Assembly: GCF_013408665.1 (NCBI RefSeq)
Contig: NZ_JACCCL010000002.1
Span: forward strand, 62,001-126,000
Source: Sporosarcina sp. JAI121
Lineage (GTDB): Bacteria; Bacillota; Bacilli; Bacillales_A; Planococcaceae
Reading direction: 5' to 3'
DNA length: 64,000 nucleotides
Position numbers and translations under genes: made by a program
Shown: positions 26,278-36,115 of the stretch, piece after piece
How the letters are laid out: the number at the start of each line of letters is the position of its first letter
Numbering within the stretch: the stretch's first letter is position 1
The notes under the pieces: generated by a model
Databases searched by the model: none
What the model was told of the DNA's origin: nothing
Seen by the model: only the letters and a program-made list of their open reading frames with translations

Positions 26278-27918
26278 ATGAAGAAATGGTTGACGTTTCT
26301 TATTGTAGCGATGCTTGCGCTTGTGCTCGCGGCTTGTACAGCTACAAAAGATGCAGGGAAAGAACCAGAGAAAGAGAAGGATGACAGTAAAAAAGAGGAA
26401 CCGGTCGCAGCAGAAAAAATCCTCTACTTGAACAATGGGGAGGAGCCGACATCATTCGATCCATCAGTCGGGTTCAATGCAGTCTCATGGAGTGCATTGA
26501 ATAACTTGATGGAAGGATTGACGCGTCTATCGGAAGATCACTTGGCTGTAGAAGCTACAGCGGAGAAGATCGATGTTTCCGAAGATGGCTTGACGTATAC
26601 GTTCACGATTCGTGAAAACGCGAAATGGTCGAACGGAGACCCGGTCGTTGCAGGGGATTTCGTCTTTGCTTGGCGTCACATGCTCGACCCGGAAACAGCC
26701 TCTCCAGCGTCGTTCCTGGCGTATTTCATCGAGGGGGCGGAAGCTTATAATAATGGCGAAGGTACTGTTGAGGATGTCGCAGTAGAAGCGCCGGACGCTA
26801 AGACGTTTGTTGTGAAATTGACAACGCCGAATGAAGCGTTCTTAAATATCATCACTAACCCGAGTTTCTTTCCGATAAATGAAAAAGTGGCGACCGCCGA
26901 TCCAAAATGGTTCACGGAAGCTTCGTCATTTGTTGGAAACGGTCCTTTCAAATTAGCTTCGTGGGAACATGATGTAAATTTCGTATTCGAAAAGAATGAA
27001 AACTATTGGGATGCAGACGTTGTAAAGCTTGATAAAGTGGAGTGGGCGATGGTCAACGATCCGACTACTGAGTATCAGATGTACCAATCAGGTGAGTTGG
27101 ATCAATCGGGTGTGCCGCCTGAACTTGCGGAGCAGTTGAAGGACAGCGATGAACTCCGCATCGACGACCAAGCGGGCCTTTACTTCTTCCGTTTCAATAC
27201 GTCGATGGAGCCTTTCACAAATAAGAAGATTCGAAAAGCATTCGGACTTGCGGTTAATCAAGAAGAAATCGTTGAGTACGTAACGAAAAATGGTGAGAAA
27301 CCAGCGCACGGTTTCGTCACATATGGATTCATCGGTCCGGATGGCAAGGAATTCCGTGATTCCGTTGGTAAACTTGTTGAATTCAATAAAGACGAAGCGA
27401 AAAAGCTTCTAGAAGAAGGAATGAAAGAAGAAGGCTATACGGACTTGCCGAAAGTAGAATTGACATATTCAACGAGCCCGTCCCATCAAAATATCGCGGT
27501 AGCGCTACAAGCAACGTTCAAGGATGTTCTTGGCGTTGACGTAGGGTTGCAAAACGTTGAGAGCGCAGTATTCGCGTCAGAACAAAAAGAATTTAAATAC
27601 CAGATGTCCCGCTCTTCTTTCTTGCACGACTATGCGGATCCTGTAAATGCTCTTGAAAGTTTCATCACAGACTCTTCCATGAACCGGACAACGTGGTCGA
27701 ATGCTGAATATGATAAGCTGATAACGGATATTAAAAACGAGACAGATGAAAACAAGCGGTGGGAATTGCTGAAACAGGCGGATCAGCTTCTAATGGAAGA
27801 AATGCCTGTCTTCCCGGTTTATTATTACAACCAGACAACGCTCGAAAAGCCGGGGGTAACCGGAATTCTGCGTCACCCGGTTGGTTATGTCGACTTGAAA
27901 TATACGGATAAGAACTAA
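26278..27918 (+). CDS. dppE: Peptide-binding lipoprotein DppE/OppA-like
   Basis: Lipid-anchored receptor of the dpp importer, 546 residues. Signal peptide ends LALVLAACTA (Cys about 20), then a Lys/Glu-rich linker and the SBP-5 domain: NGEEPTSFDPSVGFNAVS, TYTFTIRENAKWSNGDPVVA, VGNGPFKLASWEHD. Members near it in Bacillales bind di- and tripeptides including murein L-Ala-D-Glu-DAP. ATG 26278 after AAAGGGGGA. Confidence 0.9.
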   Translation: MKKWLTFLIVAMLALVLAACTATKDAGKEPEKEKDDSKKEEPVAAEKILYLNNGEEPTSFDPSVGFNAVSWSALNNLMEGLTRLSEDHLAVEATAEKIDVSEDGLTYTFTIRENAKWSNGDPVVAGDFVFAWRHMLDPETASPASFLAYFIEGAEAYNNGEGTVEDVAVEAPDAKTFVVKLTTPNEAFLNIITNPSFFPINEKVATADPKWFTEASSFVGNGPFKLASWEHDVNFVFEKNENYWDADVVKLDKVEWAMVNDPTTEYQMYQSGELDQSGVPPELAEQLKDSDELRIDDQAGLYFFRFNTSMEPFTNKKIRKAFGLAVNQEEIVEYVTKNGEKPAHGFVTYGFIGPDGKEFRDSVGKLVEFNKDEAKKLLEEGMKEEGYTDLPKVELTYSTSPSHQNIAVALQATFKDVLGVDVGLQNVESAVFASEQKEFKYQMSRSSFLHDYADPVNALESFITDSSMNRTTWSNAEYDKLITDIKNETDENKRWELLKQADQLLMEEMPVFPVYYYNQTTLEKPGVTGILRHPVGYVDLKYTDKN

Positions 27919-27925
27919 GTGAAAG

Positions 27926-27962
27926 TCGCGGCGTCCGTTGTGACGCCGCATTTTGATTTTAT
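27926..27962 (+). terminator. Hairpin between dppE and ykfA
   Basis: GCGGCGTC (27928-27935) pairs with GACGCCGC (27942-27949), then ATTTTGATTTT. The T-run is weak, so partial read-through into the ykf genes is plausible and would raise receptor mRNA relative to the enzymes. Confidence 0.65.
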
Positions 27963-28059
27963 GCGAAGTGTTTATTTGTTTGAATATTGTGAATTGTGTC
28001 TGATTTGACTTGGTGACTGTCACCCAGCAAAACCGGCAAAAAGAAAGGAAGTTTTTGTT

Positions 28060-28983
28060 ATGAGAATACGGCCGCAGCGTCTTCGAAAAGGGGATACGAT
28101 TGGTATTGTTGCACCTTCGAGTCCGCCTAATCAGGAAAGTTTGGAAAGATCATTGGCGTTTCTGGAACAGCTTGGATTGAACTGGAAGTTCGGAAAACAT
28201 GTTAAAAACGTTCATGGTTATCTTGCAGGAACCGATGATGAACGACTTCAAGACTTACACGATATGTTCGCAGATTCGGAGATTAAAGGAATTATCTGTG
28301 CGGGCGGAGGATATGGATCAGCCCGTTATACCGATAAAATCGATCTGCAGCTTATGAAAGAGAATCCGAAAATATTTTGGGGATTTAGCGATATCACATT
28401 CCTGCATACAGCAATGGGTTTGTACTCAAACCTTGTCACGTTCCACGGTCCGATGCTCGCTTCATGTGTCGGGAAAGACAAGTTCCATGAATTGTCCGCA
28501 AAAATGTTCCAGCAGTTATTCGAGCCGATGGAACTTCATTACACGGAAGCGATTGCCCCCCTAGAAACAATTACGGGTGGTATTGCGCAAGGTGAGCTTG
28601 TTGGCGGAAATCTTTCACTGCTCGCAAATGGAATAGGCACAAAGTTCGAAGTGGACACGAAGGGGAAGCTTCTATTAATAGAAGATGTCGGTGAAGAACC
28701 TTACAAGGTCGATGGTCTTCTCAATCAACTGCGCATGGCTGGTAAGCTTAATGATGCAATTGGAATTGTCATCGGTGATTTTTCAGACGCGGAACCTAAA
28801 AAACGAAAGGAAACACTGACGCTCGATGAAATATTCGCGGATTACACAGCTAATCTAGGGGTTCCGGTTGTAAGAGGCTTCAAAATCGGCCATTGCGAGC
28901 CACACTTTGCTATACCGCTCGGCGTCGGTGCAAAGCTTGATGCGGATAGCAGGACGCTGACGATATTGCCTGGCGTGGAATAA
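28060..28983 (+). CDS. ykfA: LD-carboxypeptidase, LdcA/MccF family (YkfA)
   Basis: Serine peptidase (S66) that removes the terminal D-Ala from murein tetrapeptides, or hydrolyses related amide bonds. 307 residues. Catalytic serine in FWGFSDITFLH, glutamate in LLIEDVGEEPYK, and histidine in FKIGHCEPHFAIPLG. N-terminal GIVAPSSPPNQ is typical. Start ATG 28060. Its place between the importer and YkfB/YkfC matches the B. subtilis operon. Confidence 0.92.
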   Translation: MRIRPQRLRKGDTIGIVAPSSPPNQESLERSLAFLEQLGLNWKFGKHVKNVHGYLAGTDDERLQDLHDMFADSEIKGIICAGGGYGSARYTDKIDLQLMKENPKIFWGFSDITFLHTAMGLYSNLVTFHGPMLASCVGKDKFHELSAKMFQQLFEPMELHYTEAIAPLETITGGIAQGELVGGNLSLLANGIGTKFEVDTKGKLLLIEDVGEEPYKVDGLLNQLRMAGKLNDAIGIVIGDFSDAEPKKRKETLTLDEIFADYTANLGVPVVRGFKIGHCEPHFAIPLGVGAKLDADSRTLTILPGVE

Positions 28984-28996
28984 AGGGGGATGAACT

Positions 28997-30103
28997 ATGC
29001 TGATTCATTCAATTGAAACGATTCCTGTTTCAGTACCGCTAACGAAACCGTTCAAGACGGCACTTCGGACCGTCCATACTGCATACGCCGTCTATGTGAA
29101 AGTGATTTGCGGCGACGGTCGGGTCGGTTGGGGGGAGGCACCGCCAACGCATGTGATTACAGGTGATTCGGTCGGCAGCATAACGTACGCCATCGAAGAA
29201 GTGATTGCTCCGCAGTTGATCGGGCTTGATATCAGGCGCCGTGAAACAGTATTCAATGCATTGAAACGTTCGATTGTCCGCAATACAAGTGCGAAGGCGG
29301 CAATCGACATGGCCATCCATGATTTATTCGCCCAACAAACGGGTCAACCGCTTTATCAATTACTTGGGGGCTATCGAAACAATCTCGAAACGGACTTTAC
29401 GGTCAGCGTCAATGGTCCTGAAGAGATGGCAGCTGATGCGGAACGCTATATTGCTGAAGGGTTTGACGTATTGAAAGTGAAAGTCGGCATTGGCGATATA
29501 AATGAAGACATTGTCCGTATCAAGACGATACGCGAACGGATTGGGGACGCGCCTCAAATCCGACTCGACGCCAATCAGGGATGGAGTGCGAAAGCGGCGG
29601 TCCGGGCAATTCGTTTGATGGAAGATGCAGGTCTTGCTATCGAGTTGATCGAGCAACCGGTGCTTGCCGGCGATATAGATGGGTTGAAATATGTAACGGA
29701 CAATACATTAACACCAATCATGGCAGATGAAAGCATATTTTCGGCGAATGATGCGCTTCGAGTTCTGCAATTGCGTGCAGCAGATTTGATCAATATCAAA
29801 CTGATGAAGTCAGGCGGTATCCATGAAGCATTAAAAATCAATGCGCTTGCGGAAACATACGGCGTGGAATGCATGGTAGGCAGCATGATCGAGACGAAAC
29901 TTGGCATTACGGCAGCAGCGCATTTTGCCGCGAGCCAAACGAACGTCACCCGCTTCGATTTCGATGCACCTCTTATGCTGGCGGAAGATATCGTCCCAGG
30001 TGGAATCGTCTATGAAGGAAGGACGATTCGTCTACCAGAAACCCCCGGACTTGGCCTCGATTATAAACAGATGGAACGCCTAGGAAAAGGAGCGGATAGT
30101 TGA
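28997..30103 (+). CDS. ykfB: L-Ala-D/L-Glu epimerase (enolase superfamily)
   Basis: Epimerises L-Ala-D-Glu to L-Ala-L-Glu so that ordinary peptidases can finish murein peptide breakdown. 368 residues. Capping domain first, then the barrel with the KxK base (LKVKVG), metal ligands in LDANQGW, IEQPV and MADES, and the second base lysine in INIKLMKSGG. This set is that of the muconate-lactonizing subgroup. ATG 28997 follows AAGGGGGATG. Confidence 0.93.
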   Translation: MLIHSIETIPVSVPLTKPFKTALRTVHTAYAVYVKVICGDGRVGWGEAPPTHVITGDSVGSITYAIEEVIAPQLIGLDIRRRETVFNALKRSIVRNTSAKAAIDMAIHDLFAQQTGQPLYQLLGGYRNNLETDFTVSVNGPEEMAADAERYIAEGFDVLKVKVGIGDINEDIVRIKTIRERIGDAPQIRLDANQGWSAKAAVRAIRLMEDAGLAIELIEQPVLAGDIDGLKYVTDNTLTPIMADESIFSANDALRVLQLRAADLINIKLMKSGGIHEALKINALAETYGVECMVGSMIETKLGITAAAHFAASQTNVTRFDFDAPLMLAEDIVPGGIVYEGRTIRLPETPGLGLDYKQMERLGKGADS

Positions 30104-31047
30104 TGAAAGCGACTGTGAACACCTGGTATTGTGCGGTCTCAGTGGCGACGGTATGGACATCCCCCGAGTCTGCCCGGGACATTGACGGGCCAGGAACGGC
30201 GAATCCGGTCCGGTTAACGGAGTGGCTAGAAAAATTACCTTATGAACCGCGCCTGGATTTGTGTAATGGGAATCGGATTCAAACTCAGCTGCTGTTTGGT
30301 GAACCCGTCATCATTGAGGATGTACAAGGCGAATGGGCGAAAATCATCGCTGTCTGGCAACCATCGAATAAAGACAAACGCGGTTATCCAGGTTGGGTCC
30401 CTCTCGCGCAACTCAAGGAAGCGGAGCCAATTCACGCGGAAGGGTTCACCAGAGTGACAAAGGGAAAAGCACAGCTCTGGCATACGGACGGCTCTCCCTC
30501 GATCATCATTCCATTCAATTCAATATTGCCCTCTATCGGTGAATCCGGTGATTATTTACGCGTATGTGCTCCGGATGGAGAAGCGTTGTTGTTGAAAGCG
30601 GACGCGGAACAAGCGCCGTCGGTCCATCAATTCAAAAAACAATCGGCATCTGCGGCGGCTGATATAGGGCTAGCCTTCCTCGATCTGCCTTACTTATGGG
30701 GAGGTATGTCCCCGTACGGTTATGATTGTTCAGGTTTTACATACAGTATGCTGAAAGCGTGCGGACACTCTATCCCGCGTGATGCCGGTGACCAGGCGCG
30801 CGGTGGCGAAGAGATTCCGATAGATAATCAGTCACTTTGGAAAAAAGGGGACCTTCTTTTCTTTGCTAACAATGAAGGGAAAGCGAATATCCGTCACGTC
30901 GGATTTTATTTTGGAAACGGATTGCTTCTTCATTCCCATTCCACGGGGAAGTCGATTGAAGTCATGAAACTTGCAGGCACAAAATTGGGACGTGAACTTT
31001 GCGCTGTCCGACGTTACAGCATACATGAAGGGGGGCTACAAGCATGA
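30103..31047 (+). CDS. ykfC: gamma-D-glutamyl-L-diamino acid endopeptidase, NlpC/P60 (YkfC)
   Basis: Cytoplasmic cysteine peptidase cutting murein peptides between D-Glu and the diamino acid. 314 residues and no signal peptide. Two SH3b-like domains (about 1-170) precede the NlpC/P60 domain: nucleophile Cys in GYDCSGFTYSM, catalytic His in IRHVGFYFG, and third residue His in LLHSHSTGK. Starts at ATG 30103, sharing a TGATG junction with ykfB; overlaps the next gene by four bases. Confidence 0.93.
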   Translation: MKATVNTWYCAVSVATVWTSPESARDIDGPGTANPVRLTEWLEKLPYEPRLDLCNGNRIQTQLLFGEPVIIEDVQGEWAKIIAVWQPSNKDKRGYPGWVPLAQLKEAEPIHAEGFTRVTKGKAQLWHTDGSPSIIIPFNSILPSIGESGDYLRVCAPDGEALLLKADAEQAPSVHQFKKQSASAAADIGLAFLDLPYLWGGMSPYGYDCSGFTYSMLKACGHSIPRDAGDQARGGEEIPIDNQSLWKKGDLLFFANNEGKANIRHVGFYFGNGLLLHSHSTGKSIEVMKLAGTKLGRELCAVRRYSIHEGGLQA

Positions 31048-32057
31048 AAGACAAGGTTTTGTTGTCCGTGATAGAGTTGAAAAGGTATTTTGAAGTCGGC
31101 AGCGCAGAGAAGTTGAAAGCGGTTGACGGAATCAGCTTTGATATTTACAGGGGGGAAACGTTCGGTCTTGTCGGGGAGTCGGGTTGCGGAAAATCGACGG
31201 CAGGGCGTACCATTCTTGGATTGTACAATAAAACGGACGGGGAAGTGCTGTTCGACGGTCAAAGTGTCCATGACATGACGAGCAAAGAGAGGCAGCGCTT
31301 CTTGAAGAGGATGCAAATGATTTTTCAGGACCCGTATGCATCGCTGAACCCGCGATCCACTATCTTTGAAATTATTGCAGAACCGATGCAAGTGCACGGT
31401 TTGTACAAAACAAAGGAGGAAATGCGCAACCGTGTCAATGAATTGCTGGAGGATGTCGGGTTGAGCAGGGATCATGCGAACCGCTACCCGCATGAGTTTT
31501 CCGGCGGACAACGCCAGCGGATCGGCATCGCCCGTTCGCTGGCACTTGACCCGGAATTCATCATCGCGGATGAACCGATTTCAGCATTGGACGTTTCCGT
31601 GCAGGCACAAGTCGTGAAGCTCCTGCAGCGGCTACAACGTGAGAAAGGGTTGACGTATCTGTTCATTGCACATGACTTGTCAATGGTTAAATACATTTCC
31701 GACCGCATTGGCGTCATGTACCTCGGACATATGGTTGAATTGACAACAAGTGGGCAGCTGTACGATAAACCTCTCCATCCGTACACGGAAGCGCTGTTAT
31801 CAGCCATACCGATTCCGGATCCGGACATCGAAGAATCACGCGAGCGCATTTTACTGCAAGGCGAACTGCCAAGCCCGATCAATCCGCCGTCCGGTTGTGT
31901 ATTCCGGACACGCTGTCCGTCCGCAATGGAAGTCTGCGCCGAACTAAAACCGAAATGGCTCGAGCAGGAGCCGGGTCACTTCGTCTCATGTCATTTGCAT
32001 GACAAACAAGTGATGACGCGTAGAGACGCAGTTGCTGTGCCTGAGCTGTCCCGATAA
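31044..32057 (+). CDS. ykfD: Peptide ABC importer ATPase, OppF type (YkfD)
   Basis: 337-residue ATPase at the end of the dpp/ykf operon, presumably the partner of DppD. Walker [14 protein letters not shown]-loop [14 protein letters not shown], signature [16 protein letters not shown], Walker [15 protein letters not shown] and a C-terminal cysteine set ([16 protein letters not shown] ... FVSCH). Overlaps ykfC by ATGA. Followed by a hairpin. Confidence 0.9.
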   Translation: MKDKVLLSVIELKRYFEVGSAEKLKAVDGISFDIYRGETFGLVGESGCGKSTAGRTILGLYNKTDGEVLFDGQSVHDMTSKERQRFLKRMQMIFQDPYASLNPRSTIFEIIAEPMQVHGLYKTKEEMRNRVNELLEDVGLSRDHANRYPHEFSGGQRQRIGIARSLALDPEFIIADEPISALDVSVQAQVVKLLQRLQREKGLTYLFIAHDLSMVKYISDRIGVMYLGHMVELTTSGQLYDKPLHPYTEALLSAIPIPDPDIEESRERILLQGELPSPINPPSGCVFRTRCPSAMEVCAELKPKWLEQEPGHFVSCHLHDKQVMTRRDAVAVPELSR

Positions 32058-32080
32058 ACCGGGATGGCTTTATTGTTTGA
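32045..32080 (+). terminator. Probable terminator of the dpp/ykf operon
   Basis: AGCTGTCCCG pairs with CGGGATGGCT (two G:T pairs) around ATAAAC, followed by TTATTGTTTG. The stem begins inside the ykfD coding region. Confidence 0.6.
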
Positions 32081-32471
32081 TAAAAGTTCTTTTTGGGTAC
32101 TCTAGAGGAGAATACGTATAAGTAATTAGGGCGGAAATACAAATATACCTCTTATGTAATATTTAAGTAAAGATTCCAGTTAAGTAGCAAAAAAAACAAT
32201 CCAATTTCGCTATGTCTTATAAATGTCATTAAGTTGAAGGGCACTCCATAATCCGCTATAATAGAACAGTCATCGACTTTCCTCGACAAATCCTACACAA
32301 ACCCGATTTAGACGGGTTCCAATCGCCTGGACACTCGTCCGAAACTGTATGCACATGCGGATTAATTTGAGAAAAAAACAGTAGAATAGTGAATTTTCTG
32401 AATCATTTAACGTTTGTTTTTTTTATTAATGATTTTACTTTTATTAATTGAAGAAAAAGAGGTGCTTTGTA
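32081..32471 (+). promoter_or_regulatory. Urease operon control region
   Basis: A gene-free interval of about 390 bp. A good promoter, TTGAAG (32234-32239) and TATAAT (32257-32262), 17 bp apart, would give a leader of about 200 nt. A CodY-like box AATTTTCTGAATCAT (32392-32406, 12 of 15 matches) lies further down, and a small hairpin AACCCG/CGGGTT at 32300-32318. I found no clear GlnR/TnrA site. In B. subtilis urease is under CodY and TnrA/GlnR control. Confidence 0.6.
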
Positions 32472-32774
32472 TTGAAATTATCACCGGTTGAACAGGAAAA
32501 ATTGCTGTTGCACGTTGCAGGAGAACTTGCGATTAAACGTAAGGAACGAGGGGTCAAGCTAAATTATCCGGAATCGATGGCGCTGCTAAGCCATTACATC
32601 ATGGAAGGCGCGCGTGATGGGAAAACGGTTGCACAATTGATGAGTGATAGTAAGCATGTACTTACGGTCGATGATGTAATGGAAGGCGTCGGAGATATGA
32701 TTAGTGACGTACAGGTTGAATGTACATTCCCGGACGGCACAAAACTTGTGACAGTCCATAATCCAATTCAATAG
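32472..32774 (+). CDS. ureA: Urease gamma subunit
   Basis: Structural subunit, exactly 100 residues as is usual. [20 protein letters not shown] and [21 protein letters not shown] are diagnostic. Start TTG 32472 six bases after AGAGGTG; the upstream TTG 32448 is in frame but would lengthen the protein beyond the family norm. First of seven urease genes. Confidence 0.96.
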   Translation: MKLSPVEQEKLLLHVAGELAIKRKERGVKLNYPESMALLSHYIMEGARDGKTVAQLMSDSKHVLTVDDVMEGVGDMISDVQVECTFPDGTKLVTVHNPIQ

Positions 32775-32790
32775 AAGGAGGATACTGCAA

Positions 32791-33159
32791 ATGATTCCAG
32801 GAGAAATTAGGCCGGCAGAAGGTTTGATCGAAATTAACGTCGGACGTCCCGTGAAAACGGTCCGTGTCGCTAACACAGGTGATCGGCCGATTCAAGTCGG
32901 GTCACATTTTCACTTTGTTGAAGTTAATAAATATCTTACATTCAATCGTGAGGAATCGGTTGGAATGCATTTGAACATTCCATCCGGCACGGCAGTCCGT
33001 TTTGAGCCAGGCGAAGAGAAAGAAGTCGAGTTGACGGAATTCGGCGGAAAACGTCATGTGTTCGGGTTGAACAAACTGACAGAAGGTTCAACGCATAATA
33101 AAGTTGAAATTTTGGATAAGGCAATCGAGGGCGGCTTTAAAGGAGCTGAAGACAAATGA
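32791..33159 (+). CDS. ureB: Urease beta subunit
   Basis: Structural subunit, 122 residues. [20 protein letters not shown] and [15 protein letters not shown] are the family signature, followed by [27 protein letters not shown] 32791 after GAAGGAGG. Overlaps ureC by ATGA. Confidence 0.97.
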   Translation: MIPGEIRPAEGLIEINVGRPVKTVRVANTGDRPIQVGSHFHFVEVNKYLTFNREESVGMHLNIPSGTAVRFEPGEEKEVELTEFGGKRHVFGLNKLTEGSTHNKVEILDKAIEGGFKGAEDK

Positions 33160-34871
33160 AGGTTACACATGAACAATACGCTAAAATGTTCGGTCCGACG
33201 GTAGGCGACAAAGTGCGTCTGGCAGACACGGATCTTTGGATTGAAATTGAAAAAGATTATACGACATACGGTGACGAAGGTGTTTTCGGTGGCGGGAAAT
33301 CGCTTCGCGTTTCAATGGGGCAAAACGGTAAAAACACGAGTGACGAAGGTGTTTTGGACACGGTAATTACGAATGCAATAATCATAGATCATACAGGTAT
33401 CGTAAAAGCGGATATAGGAATAAAAGATGGTCGCATTATTGGTATCGGAAAGGCCGGAAATCCGAATTCGATGGATGGCGTAGACCAAGATATGATTATT
33501 GGCGTCGGGACGGAAGTGTATGCAGGCGAAGGGCTCATCGCTACAGCGGGTGCCATTGATACACACATTCACTTCATTAGCCCGCAACAAGTTGAGACAG
33601 CACTTAACGCTGGTACGACAACGTTCATTGGCGGTGGAACAGGACCGGCAGCCGGATCGAAAGCAACAAGTGTTACGCCGGGTAAGTGGCATCTTCACAG
33701 AATGCTGCAAGCGGTTGAAAATTTACCGGTCAACGTTGGACTTCTTGGAAAAGGTAGTGCATCCATTCCCGAACCGATTATTGAACAAATTCGTGCGGGC
33801 GCAATCGGCATGAAGATTCATGAAGATTGGGGCGCAACTCCAGCTTCACTCGATCAGAGTCTGACGGCCGCGGATGAATACGATATCCAAGTGGCACTCC
33901 ACTCCGATACGCTAAATGAAGCGGGCTTCGTAGAAGATACGATTAAAGCAATCGACGGGCGTGTCATCCATATTTTCCATACGGAAGGAGCAGGCGGCGG
34001 CCACGCACCGGATCAGTTGAAAATGGCATCGTACCCGAATATTTTACCGGCATCAACGAATCCGACAAAACCATTTACAACCAATACGATCGACGAGCAT
34101 TTGGATATGCTGATGGTTTGTCACCATTTGAAACATGATGTGCCGGAAGACGTGGCATTTGCTGATTCACGTATTCGACCGGAGACGATTGCAGCCGAGG
34201 ATATCATGCAGGACCAGGGTATTCTTAGTATTATGTCATCCGACTCACAGGCGATGGGGCGAGTTGGTGAAGTGACAATCCGTACATTCCAAACAGCGGA
34301 TAAAATGAAGAAGCAGCGCGGGCCACTTCCACAAGACGAAGGAAATGACAATGATAACTACCGTGTCAAGCGCTACATTTCAAAATTGAATATAAATCCG
34401 GCGATTGCCCATGGAATCAGCCATGAAATCGGTTCACTCGAAGAAGGAAAACTGGCGGATATCATTCTTTGGGATCCGGCGTTTTTCGGAGTGAAAGCGG
34501 AAGTCGTCATTAAAGGCGGGATTGCCGTTTACGCAATGACTGGTGACCCGAATGCATCGATTCCAACGCCACAACCAATGATGGGTCGCCGAATGTACGG
34601 TTTCCACGGTCAAGCGCCTCAGCACGCTGCGATGACGTTCCTACCGAAAATTGCAGTGGAGGAAGGACTACCTGAAAAGCTAGGCCTAAAGAAAATGATC
34701 GGTACGGTGAAAAACTGCCGTAATATCAGTAAAGCGGACATGAAGCATAACAGTGAAACACCTGACATTGACGTAAATCCTGAAACGTACGAAGTGAAAA
34801 TCGATGGCGTCCTTGCTACATGCGAACCGGTGAGCGTTCTTCCAATGGCACAACGTTATTTCCTATTTTAA
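33156..34871 (+). CDS. ureC: Urease alpha (catalytic) subunit
   Basis: Hydrolyses urea to ammonia and carbamate at a dinuclear nickel centre. 571 residues. All Ni ligands are present: DTHIHFISP (two His), [12 protein letters not shown] (Lys that is carbamylated, and a His), [10 protein letters not shown] (His), [12 protein letters not shown] (His), and the Asp in [13 protein letters not shown]. The mobile flap has [20 protein letters not shown] with the conserved Cys and His. Very like the well-studied Sporosarcina enzyme in length and motifs. Confidence 0.98.
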   Translation: MKVTHEQYAKMFGPTVGDKVRLADTDLWIEIEKDYTTYGDEGVFGGGKSLRVSMGQNGKNTSDEGVLDTVITNAIIIDHTGIVKADIGIKDGRIIGIGKAGNPNSMDGVDQDMIIGVGTEVYAGEGLIATAGAIDTHIHFISPQQVETALNAGTTTFIGGGTGPAAGSKATSVTPGKWHLHRMLQAVENLPVNVGLLGKGSASIPEPIIEQIRAGAIGMKIHEDWGATPASLDQSLTAADEYDIQVALHSDTLNEAGFVEDTIKAIDGRVIHIFHTEGAGGGHAPDQLKMASYPNILPASTNPTKPFTTNTIDEHLDMLMVCHHLKHDVPEDVAFADSRIRPETIAAEDIMQDQGILSIMSSDSQAMGRVGEVTIRTFQTADKMKKQRGPLPQDEGNDNDNYRVKRYISKLNINPAIAHGISHEIGSLEEGKLADIILWDPAFFGVKAEVVIKGGIAVYAMTGDPNASIPTPQPMMGRRMYGFHGQAPQHAAMTFLPKIAVEEGLPEKLGLKKMIGTVKNCRNISKADMKHNSETPDIDVNPETYEVKIDGVLATCEPVSVLPMAQRYFLF

Positions 34872-34920
34872 TTTTACTGAAGTGACTCAAAGGGCTCTGG
34901 CGCCTAGAAGATAAAAGAAT

Positions 34921-34948
34921 CGAAGACCCTTATAACGCGGGTCTTTAA
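34921..34948 (+). other. Intra-operon hairpin between ureC and ureE
   Basis: AAGACCC pairs with GGGTCTT around TTATAACGC in the 93-bp gap, with no T-run. It may protect the ureABC mRNA 3' end or be a processing site that sets structural genes above accessory genes. Confidence 0.5.
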
Positions 34949-34964
34949 AGGAGAATGTCATTCT

Positions 34965-35411
34965 ATGCTTATTGAAAAAGTAATCGGTAACGTCGGTAAT
35001 GAAGAAGAAATTACCGGGAAAAAGACAGAGTGGATTGAGCTTGACTGGGAAGAACTGAGCAAGCGGATCCTTCGTACGGAAACTGATCAAGGAACAGATG
35101 TCGCATTAAAACTCAATCAGGAAGAAGCACTGCAATATGGTGATCTCCTATTTGAAGACGACACACGTCGCATTGCAGTCCGGACGAAAATGGAACCGGT
35201 AATTGTGGTTAGTCCGAAAAATATGACGGAAATGGGTAAAACAGCGTTCGAACTTGGCAACCGTCACACGCCGGCGTTAATTGAGGAAAACGAAGTAATC
35301 GTTCGTGCAGATCATACATTGAATAAATTGTTGGACGAAGTGGGTGTTGCATATGAAACAACTGAAAGAAGATTCAAACAACCATTCAAATACCGTGGAC
35401 ACTCCCACTGA
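34965..35411 (+). CDS. ureE: Urease accessory protein UreE (nickel chaperone)
   Basis: Dimeric Ni2+ chaperone handing nickel to the UreC assembly complex. 148 residues. The N-terminal peptide-binding domain includes WIELDWEELSKRILRTETDQG, and the C-terminal metal domain has ELGNRHTPALIEENEVIV with the interface His. The C-terminus ends YRGHSH, a short His tail unlike the long polyhistidine tails of Klebsiella. ATG 34965 after AAAGGAG. Its last 59 bases overlap ureF. Confidence 0.95.
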   Translation: MLIEKVIGNVGNEEEITGKKTEWIELDWEELSKRILRTETDQGTDVALKLNQEEALQYGDLLFEDDTRRIAVRTKMEPVIVVSPKNMTEMGKTAFELGNRHTPALIEENEVIVRADHTLNKLLDEVGVAYETTERRFKQPFKYRGHSH

Positions 35412-36093
35412 TCTTGCCCTTTTACGATTATTCCAGATTCACGACTCCGCATTTCCGATTGGATCCTATACGCAGTCGTATGGAATGGAGACGTACATCC
35501 AGGAAGATGTGATTCGGACGAAAGAGGATTTGACCGCTTACTGTACGTCGTTTCTTTTTCATAACCTAGTTCGCGGGGATGCGATTTTGATTCAGGAAGC
35601 ATATGCTGCGGCTAGGGAACGGGATATTGAGAGACTTCTCTATTTGGAGCAATTGTGCGGGGCGATGAAACTTGCGAAGGAATCACGTGAGGCAAGTGTG
35701 AATCTAGGCAGACAATTCATAAAAACGGTGTCTCCTCTAGGAACGGATAACTTCCTCGTTGAATGGAAGAATCGTATTGATTCGAAAGAGATTAAAGGGC
35801 ATTACGCCATCCTTTACGGTATTTACAGTGCAACGACAGGGGTCAGTGCGCATCATGCGGTCATGACGTATTTGTTCGCATCGCTCAATGGACTTGTTCA
35901 AAATGCGGTCCGTGCAGTACCGTTCGGACAAACTACCGGTGTTCAAGCGATGTACGAATTGATTGAACAGGTGACCGAAGCTGCTGAACTTGTGTCCACG
36001 TTGACGGAAGATGACATTAGCAATAACGCGCTAGGTATAGAACTAGCTTCTATGAAGCATGAGTATTTGTACTCGAGATTGTTTATTTCTTGA
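35353..36093 (+). CDS. ureF: Urease accessory protein UreF
   Basis: GTPase-regulating assembly factor that binds UreD and UreG. 246 residues; helical. FQIHDSAFPIGSYTQSYGMETYIQ is the family signature, followed by KESREASVNLGRQFIKT and the QTTGVQAMYEL segment. The start is uncertain: ATG 35353 gives a 59-base overlap with ureE and a polar N-terminal tail; GTG 35395 would give a length near the family norm (about 230). Neither has a strong ribosome site, so coupling to ureE is likely. Confidence 0.93.
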   Translation: MKQLKEDSNNHSNTVDTPTDLALLRLFQIHDSAFPIGSYTQSYGMETYIQEDVIRTKEDLTAYCTSFLFHNLVRGDAILIQEAYAAARERDIERLLYLEQLCGAMKLAKESREASVNLGRQFIKTVSPLGTDNFLVEWKNRIDSKEIKGHYAILYGIYSATTGVSAHHAVMTYLFASLNGLVQNAVRAVPFGQTTGVQAMYELIEQVTEAAELVSTLTEDDISNNALGIELASMKHEYLYSRLFIS

Positions 36094-36115
36094 TTAATTG
36101 AAAGGAGTTTTATTA

